Shown here one piece after another: positions 36,108-40,613 of a stretch of 40,613 nt of DNA. The translations under genes were made by a program, and so were the position numbers. The stretch is from assembly GCF_049615385.1 (NCBI RefSeq), contig NZ_JBMZFL010000016.1; one strand, given 5' to 3'. Origin of the DNA: Aequoribacter sp049615385. Its GTDB lineage: Bacteria; Pseudomonadota; Gammaproteobacteria; Pseudomonadales; Halieaceae. The notes beneath the pieces are model-generated. The model worked only from the letters and a program-made list of their open reading frames with translations, was not told the DNA's origin and did not search any database. Each line of letters starts with the position of its first letter. Position 1 is the first letter of the stretch.

Positions 36108-37307
36108 ATGGATACGAACCGCTCTATCAGACTACTGACGTATCTGATGTTTTTTATTTTCGCCATGACGACTGACGCCGTCGGCGTAATCATCCCTGTC
36201 ATTATCAGAACCTTCGATTTATCGCTTACTCAGGCCAGTGCATTCCATTACGGCACAATGATCGCCATTGCCGTTAGCGGAATCGGTTTGGGATTTTTGT
36301 CTGATCGATTTGGTCGCAAAGCGATCATTATCCTTGGTCTTGGTTTGTTCGCCGCATGCTGCTTTACCTTCGTCATTGGGTCGTCGTTCGCACACTTTCT
36401 AGTGTTAGTAACGCTATCAGGCTTAGCCATAGGTATTTTTAAGACCGCAGCTATCGGTTTAATGGGGGACGTGTCACGGTCAAACGTTGAGCACACACGC
36501 ACCATGAATATGGCAGAAGGTTTTTTTGCGGTGGGTGCCATTATTGGCCCCGCTATCGTTAGCTACCTGTTAAATCAAGAGGTTTCTTGGATTTACTTGT
36601 ACGTTATTGCTGGCGCCTTGGCGGTTACTTTAGCGGTCATTGCCGCAAGAACGCCATACCCTCCAACGGCTTCCACAGAGCAGGAAAAGACTTCGTTAAG
36701 CGACACACTCGCCATGCTGAAAGACCCGTATGCATTGGGCTTTAGTTTCGCAATTGCTCTTTATGTTGTAGCAGAAGCCGCCATTTACGTCTGGATGCCA
36801 ACCTACTTGCTAGATTACGATGGCGGGTTGCCAATGCTTGCGACTTACGCGCTATCGATATTCTTTGTATGCCGCGCGCTGGGCCGATTTATTGGCGCAT
36901 ACATTTTGCATAAATTTGCGTGGCAAACCGTGCTGATGCTGTTCAGCGGTGCCGTAGCGCTGTGTTATGTCGGAGCAATGATATTCGGTGTCAACGCCGC
37001 CGCAGTCTTATTACCTATCTCAGGGTTGTTTATGTCGGTGCTTTACCCAACAATCAATTCGAAAGGGATTTCTTGTTTCAGGCCTGCCCAACATGGCGCA
37101 ATTGCCGGTGTTATCTTATTTTTTACCGCGGTGGCGGCAGCACTTGGCCCCATGGTGATGGGCATTCTGGGTGATATGTTTGGGCAGGTGTTTTATGGCT
37201 TTGTGTTCACGGCAGTCTGTGCAGTGACTTTGTTTGCCCTAAGCTTCGTCAACTGGTGGCTGGACCCGACACAAAGTCGGCTGGCTGAAGGGCAGGCAAA
37301 TTTATGA
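36108..37307 (+). CDS. Major facilitator superfamily transporter, putative sucrose/fructoside importer
   Basis: A 399-residue MFS permease with about 12 transmembrane helices. The helix 2-3 loop motif LGFLSDRFGRKAIIILG is the canonical MFS GxLxDRxGRR signature. The ATG at 36108 (MDTNRSIRLL) has AGGA upstream; the frame opens at 35982, but that would put 42 unlikely residues and the operator inside the coding region. It overlaps the ROK kinase gene by four bases (ATGA). Substrate is inferred from context to be sucrose or a related fructoside; sequence alone does not show this. Confidence 0.9.
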   Translation: MDTNRSIRLLTYLMFFIFAMTTDAVGVIIPVIIRTFDLSLTQASAFHYGTMIAIAVSGIGLGFLSDRFGRKAIIILGLGLFAACCFTFVIGSSFAHFLVLVTLSGLAIGIFKTAAIGLMGDVSRSNVEHTRTMNMAEGFFAVGAIIGPAIVSYLLNQEVSWIYLYVIAGALAVTLAVIAARTPYPPTASTEQEKTSLSDTLAMLKDPYALGFSFAIALYVVAEAAIYVWMPTYLLDYDGGLPMLATYALSIFFVCRALGRFIGAYILHKFAWQTVLMLFSGAVALCYVGAMIFGVNAAAVLLPISGLFMSVLYPTINSKGISCFRPAQHGAIAGVILFFTAVAAALGPMVMGILGDMFGQVFYGFVFTAVCAVTLFALSFVNWWLDPTQSRLAEGQANL

Positions 37308-38206
37308 GCCAAGCTATTTTCGCAGCGATAGAAGCTGGCGGCACCAAATGGCTGGTCAGCGTTGGCTCCAGCCCAGAGACAGCCGCACAAACCCGAATTC
37401 CGACCGAGCATCCTGACGTTACAATGGGTGCAGCAGTCGATTTCATTGCCGAGCAAATCAAGCAGCAAGGAGCTATCCAAGCCATCGGTATTGGTAGCTT
37501 TGGTCCCATCAGCATCAACCCGAATGACACCGACTACGGCGTGATCGGAAAAACACCCAAGCCTCATTGGACGGGTGCCGACCTGTTAAGTACGTTTTCC
37601 CAGTTTAATGTCCCCCTAAAGATCGAATCGGATGTCAACGCAGCAGCATTAGCCGAAGCCAAATCACTGCTACCTCAAGATAATGGGCGCTTAATTTACA
37701 TTACTGTGGGCACGGGTATTGGTGCGGGCGTAGTCGATAACGGACAAGTGAGCAATGGTGTGCATCATCCAGAAATGGGCCATATTCGACTCCCGCATCA
37801 CCCCGACGATAACTATGCGGGGCACTGCCCGATACACGGTGCGTGTCTTGAGGGACTCGCCTGCGGCCCATCGATTATTGATCGCTGGGGCAAGGACTTG
37901 AGTGCGCTTGGTAGCACTCATCGCTCGCACGATATTATCAGCTACTACTTGGGTAGCTTTGCCGCCAATTTACTACTGACCTATGCGCCCAACTATATTG
38001 TGCTTGGCGGTGGTGTCTCGCTGACCGAAGGCTTGCTAAGCCGTGTGCACCAACACGCTTTCGAGCAATTGGGTGGATATCTGGGTCGGTTTCATCATGT
38101 CGACGAGTTAAGCACGGTGATTCAGTCACCCAGTCTAGACACTTTATCTGGGATAGCTGGCGCTTACCTACTGGCTGAACAGGCTTTGCACGCGGCATCC
38201 ATGTAG
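37304..38206 (+). CDS. ROK family fructokinase
   Basis: A 300-residue sugar kinase of the ROK family, predicted to phosphorylate fructose to fructose-6-phosphate. The ATP-binding motif AAIEAGGTKWLVSVG opens it; VTVGTGIGAGVV-like residues appear as ITVGTGIGAGVVDNGQ; the zinc-binding ROK signature is the variant HPEMGHIRLPHHPDDNY...HCPIHGACLEGLACGPS, the form typical of fructokinases. The start overlaps the MFS stop (ATGA), implying translational coupling in a two-gene transcript. Confidence 0.92.
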   Translation: MSQAIFAAIEAGGTKWLVSVGSSPETAAQTRIPTEHPDVTMGAAVDFIAEQIKQQGAIQAIGIGSFGPISINPNDTDYGVIGKTPKPHWTGADLLSTFSQFNVPLKIESDVNAAALAEAKSLLPQDNGRLIYITVGTGIGAGVVDNGQVSNGVHHPEMGHIRLPHHPDDNYAGHCPIHGACLEGLACGPSIIDRWGKDLSALGSTHRSHDIISYYLGSFAANLLLTYAPNYIVLGGGVSLTEGLLSRVHQHAFEQLGGYLGRFHHVDELSTVIQSPSLDTLSGIAGAYLLAEQALHAASM

Positions 38207-38375
38207 CTTTTTACATTGGCGCCCGCCTCAATACCGGAGCACCGTATGGATCACGCTGCGCTCAATCGGTGCTGGCCGGCGTTATCATTTTCACGCTCGA
38301 GGCTATTTCCGTTACACTCTGAACTCACACAGCGAAACGCCGCTGACTTTATAAGAACGCACTGCAGAGGCAACT

Positions 38376-40307
38376 ATGAGTATTACGGATCTCGCGTCTA
38401 TCGAGGCACTTGAGCGACAAAATCCAAACCCCTTCGAGCGCCTGACGTCTACCTACCAAATGATTGCCGATGGTGCCGCACTTAATCCCAGCAATACGGC
38501 CTTGTCGTTTTTTATTAGCGCTGACACCTACTCCACCCCCTCCACATGGACTTACTCTGAGTGGCTACAAGATATTACTCGAGCCGCTAACTGTTTTCGC
38601 CGCTTGGGCATAGGTCGAGGTGATGTGATTGCGTATATCTTGCCGAACTTGCCCGAAACGCACCTATGCATATGGGGCGGAGAAACCGCGGGCATCGTTT
38701 TCGCAGTCAATAGCCTGTTAGAAGGCGACTCAATGCGCCAACTGTTAGAGAACGCCAAAACACAGTGGATTGTGACTTTAGCACCAACACCGAATCCAGA
38801 AATTTGGAATCGAGTCGAGGAAGCTTTGTCGCTCTGGAACGACGCCAGCACCAAACCAAAAGGGGTTTTGGCCGTTGATCCACTGCGTCACCTGCCTGGC
38901 GCGCCACAGGGTACTGTCAGAGCAGAGCGGAGCGCCGGGCTTCCTGACTCGATCGCAGACGTACCTGTTTTAGACTTTCACCAAGAGCTCGCCAAAGAGT
39001 CGGGCGATGCGCTGGCATTCGAATTGCCGCAAGCGCACGATATTGCCTCGTACTTTTGTACGGGTGGAACCACGGGACTACCCAAAATTGCCCAACACAC
39101 GCACCGTAACGAAACCGCCAATGTCCTGCAGTTAGCCGCGATGGCGCCCAAATTGATGCAGCCTGGCAAGACACTGTTTACGTGTTTGCCACTATTCCAT
39201 GTAAACGCCCAGCTAGGCACGGGGCTTGCCGTATTCGCTTGTGGCGCACATTCGCTGCTGGCACCGCCAGCAGGTTACAGAACACCCGGTCTTATGGAAA
39301 ACTTCTGGGCAATTTGCGCGCATCATAAAGTAGCGTCATTCTCTGGGGTACCCACGGCCTTTGCCGGCTTGCTGCAGGCCTCTACGCAGGGACACGATTT
39401 ATCGTCTTTGATGTACGCTATTTGCGGCGCGGCCCCGATGCCAGTCGAGCTACTGAATAAATTTGAAGCCGCCACCGGTATGAAGGTGTTAGAGGGCTAT
39501 GGCTTGACCGAAAGCACAACGGTGGCCTCGATCTGCCCCGCCGATGGCGAGCAACGGGTGGGGTCCATTGGCATTCGAATCCCGTGGGAACAACTCAAAA
39601 CGGCCGTCTTAGATGATAGTGGTGCCTATGTGCGAGATGCAGAGACAGATGAAATTGGCGTCATTATTTTAAAAGGGCCAAACAAATTTGCCGGTTACTT
39701 GGACGAGGCGCAAAACACAGGTGCTTGGGTCACTATTCCTGGCGACCCAGAGACCTGGCTCAACACCGGTGACCTTGGACGCATTGATGCCGACGGCTAC
39801 ATCTGGCTAACCGGACGTAAAAAAGAGCTGATCATTCGGGGCGGTCACAACATCGATCCTAAAATGATTGAGGAAGCATTAGCCGCGCACCCAGCCGTTG
39901 CAATGTCGGCAGCCGTTGGCCGCCCCGACAAGCACGCGGGCGAAGTGCCCGTTGCCTATGTCCAAGTAAGCGAGGGCGCCACAGTATCTAAGGATGAATT
40001 GCTGGCCGACCTCACCGCGCGATTGTCAGAACGCGCAGCGATACCTAAGGAAGTTATTATTATCGATGCATTGCCACTGACGGCGGTTGGTAAGACCTTT
40101 AAGCCAGCGCTAGTCATGCGAGAAATCGAGAATGTGGTGCGCAGTGAAGCCGAGCAATTAGGTGTTGATCTTGATGCTGTTACAGTAGAACAAGACAACA
40201 AACTAGGAATCGTCGCGCACGTGACGCTCGCTTCAGATAAGCATCAGGTGCTAGAAGAAGCGCTAGCGCTGTACACCTTTAAAATGCAGTTGCATCCAGC
40301 CGCTTAA
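38376..40307 (+). CDS. Acyl-CoA synthetase (AMP-binding, ANL superfamily)
   Basis: A 643-residue adenylate-forming enzyme that would activate a carboxylic acid to its CoA thioester with ATP. Motifs are the P-loop TGGTTGLPKIAQHTH near residue 230, GYGLTESTTVAS near 375, NTGDLGRIDADGYIWLTGRKKELIIRGG and the catalytic lysine region AVGKTFKPAL near 571. About 60 residues beyond that lysine extend the C-terminus compared with standard synthetases. AGAGG precedes the ATG. No beta-oxidation genes are adjacent, so the acid substrate is unknown; the 169-bp gap from the ROK gene makes it a separate unit. Confidence 0.92.
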   Translation: MSITDLASIEALERQNPNPFERLTSTYQMIADGAALNPSNTALSFFISADTYSTPSTWTYSEWLQDITRAANCFRRLGIGRGDVIAYILPNLPETHLCIWGGETAGIVFAVNSLLEGDSMRQLLENAKTQWIVTLAPTPNPEIWNRVEEALSLWNDASTKPKGVLAVDPLRHLPGAPQGTVRAERSAGLPDSIADVPVLDFHQELAKESGDALAFELPQAHDIASYFCTGGTTGLPKIAQHTHRNETANVLQLAAMAPKLMQPGKTLFTCLPLFHVNAQLGTGLAVFACGAHSLLAPPAGYRTPGLMENFWAICAHHKVASFSGVPTAFAGLLQASTQGHDLSSLMYAICGAAPMPVELLNKFEAATGMKVLEGYGLTESTTVASICPADGEQRVGSIGIRIPWEQLKTAVLDDSGAYVRDAETDEIGVIILKGPNKFAGYLDEAQNTGAWVTIPGDPETWLNTGDLGRIDADGYIWLTGRKKELIIRGGHNIDPKMIEEALAAHPAVAMSAAVGRPDKHAGEVPVAYVQVSEGATVSKDELLADLTARLSERAAIPKEVIIIDALPLTAVGKTFKPALVMREIENVVRSEAEQLGVDLDAVTVEQDNKLGIVAHVTLASDKHQVLEEALALYTFKMQLHPAA

Positions 40308-40428
40308 GAGGACGAGTACTACCGAGCTAAGCCTTGCCGGTGCCTAAAATCAGCGGCACGGTTCATGTCTCCAATCACACCGCGGTCTGACGCCAACAAA
40401 TAGTCTTAAATACCATTTTGGCTAGGCG

Positions 40429-40456
40429 AAAAAAAAGGCGGGGTAGCAACCCCGCC
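40429..40456 (-). terminator. Rho-independent terminator of the second TonB-dependent receptor
   Basis: GGCGGGGT (40437-40444) pairs with ACCCCGCC (40449-40456) over a 4-nt loop. On the minus strand it is followed by eight T residues (A run 40429-40436), 20 bp past the receptor stop codon. The + side is followed by TTGATTTTTA, so it may also stop the acyl-CoA synthetase transcript. Confidence 0.88.
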
Positions 40457-40476
40457 TTGATTTTTAGTGCTAGCTC

Positions 40477-40613
40477 TTACCAGTTGTAAGTCGCTGAGAA
40501 CACGTAGGTGCGCGGCTCTTGCCAGTTGGCTGTGCGGAACATCGAGAAATCGATACCCTGGATCATTTTATCTTCGTCTGTTGCGTTACGCACAAAGAAA
40601 GAGAAGTCCATGG
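40477..40613 (-). CDS. TonB-dependent receptor, C-terminal fragment (cut by window edge)
   Basis: The minus strand encodes about 45 residues to a TAA at 40477-40479, reading DFSFFVRNATDEDKMIQ, then WQEPRTYVFSATYNW. Alternating hydrophobic beta-strand pattern, the R-TYVFSATYNW ending and terminal aromatic residue match the last beta-strands of a TonB-dependent receptor barrel. The rest lies outside the window, so substrate and length are unknown. Confidence 0.75.
   Translation of the reverse strand, partial: MDFSFFVRNATDEDKMIQGIDFSMFRTANWQEPRTYVFSATYNW

Overview
The window looks like chromosomal DNA of a marine gammaproteobacterium, probably of the OM60/NOR5 (Halieaceae) or a related cellvibrionalean type. 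This is an inference from gene content: TonB-dependent receptors, several oxygenases (P450, TauD-type, IPNS-type), an orphan molybdopterin oxidoreductase, acyl-CoA synthetase, and gammaproteobacterial housekeeping genes (dbpA, tdk, dsbB, xseB, ispA, dxs, hslR). I saw no rRNA, tRNA, CRISPR array, insertion sequence or phage gene.

Layout. 1-57: possible tail of an upstream gene. 203-7506: secreted oligopeptidase B, a TonB-dependent receptor with a clear terminator, an IPNS-like 2OG-Fe(II) oxygenase, and a secreted PQQ-type aldose dehydrogenase. 7670-10586: Tag-family glycosylase, GST, MATE exporter. 10690-11204: a gene graveyard holding the C-terminal stub of an RND efflux pump on + and, antisense and overlapping it, an internally deleted and stop-interrupted second copy of the PQQ-type sugar dehydrogenase on -. 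11374-20473: P450, dbpA, CorA-type transporter, M14 carboxypeptidase, PepSY protein, TauD-type dioxygenase (-), tdk. 20599-25964: a minus-strand cluster of a DUF2855 protein, an FAD-dependent dehydrogenase, a membrane-anchored FAH-fold protein, and a secreted SOUL domain protein fused to two limonene-epoxide-hydrolase-like domains. 26153-31387: dsbB, then a minus-strand run ydcH-like, MBL hydrolase, hslR, dxs, xseB, ispA. 31536-33659: orphan molybdopterin oxidoreductase. 33798-38206: a compact sucrose/fructoside cassette (LacI regulator, GH68/GH-J enzyme, MFS transporter, ROK fructokinase) with two matching putative operators. 38376-40307: acyl-CoA synthetase. 40477-end: C-terminus of a second TonB-dependent receptor with its own terminator.

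How the genes work together. The sucrose cassette forms a complete logic: import by MFS, cytoplasmic hydrolysis by the GH-J enzyme, phosphorylation of fructose by ROK kinase, and repression by LacI. dxs and ispA supply isoprenoid precursors and share an apparent transcript with xseB. The 20.6-24.7 kb cluster is the best candidate for an undescribed system. Three closely spaced genes encode a flavin dehydrogenase, an extracytoplasmic FAH-fold protein and an extracytoplasmic SOUL-(LEH)2 fusion whose epoxide-hydrolase Arg-x-Asp...Asp residues are present in both copies.
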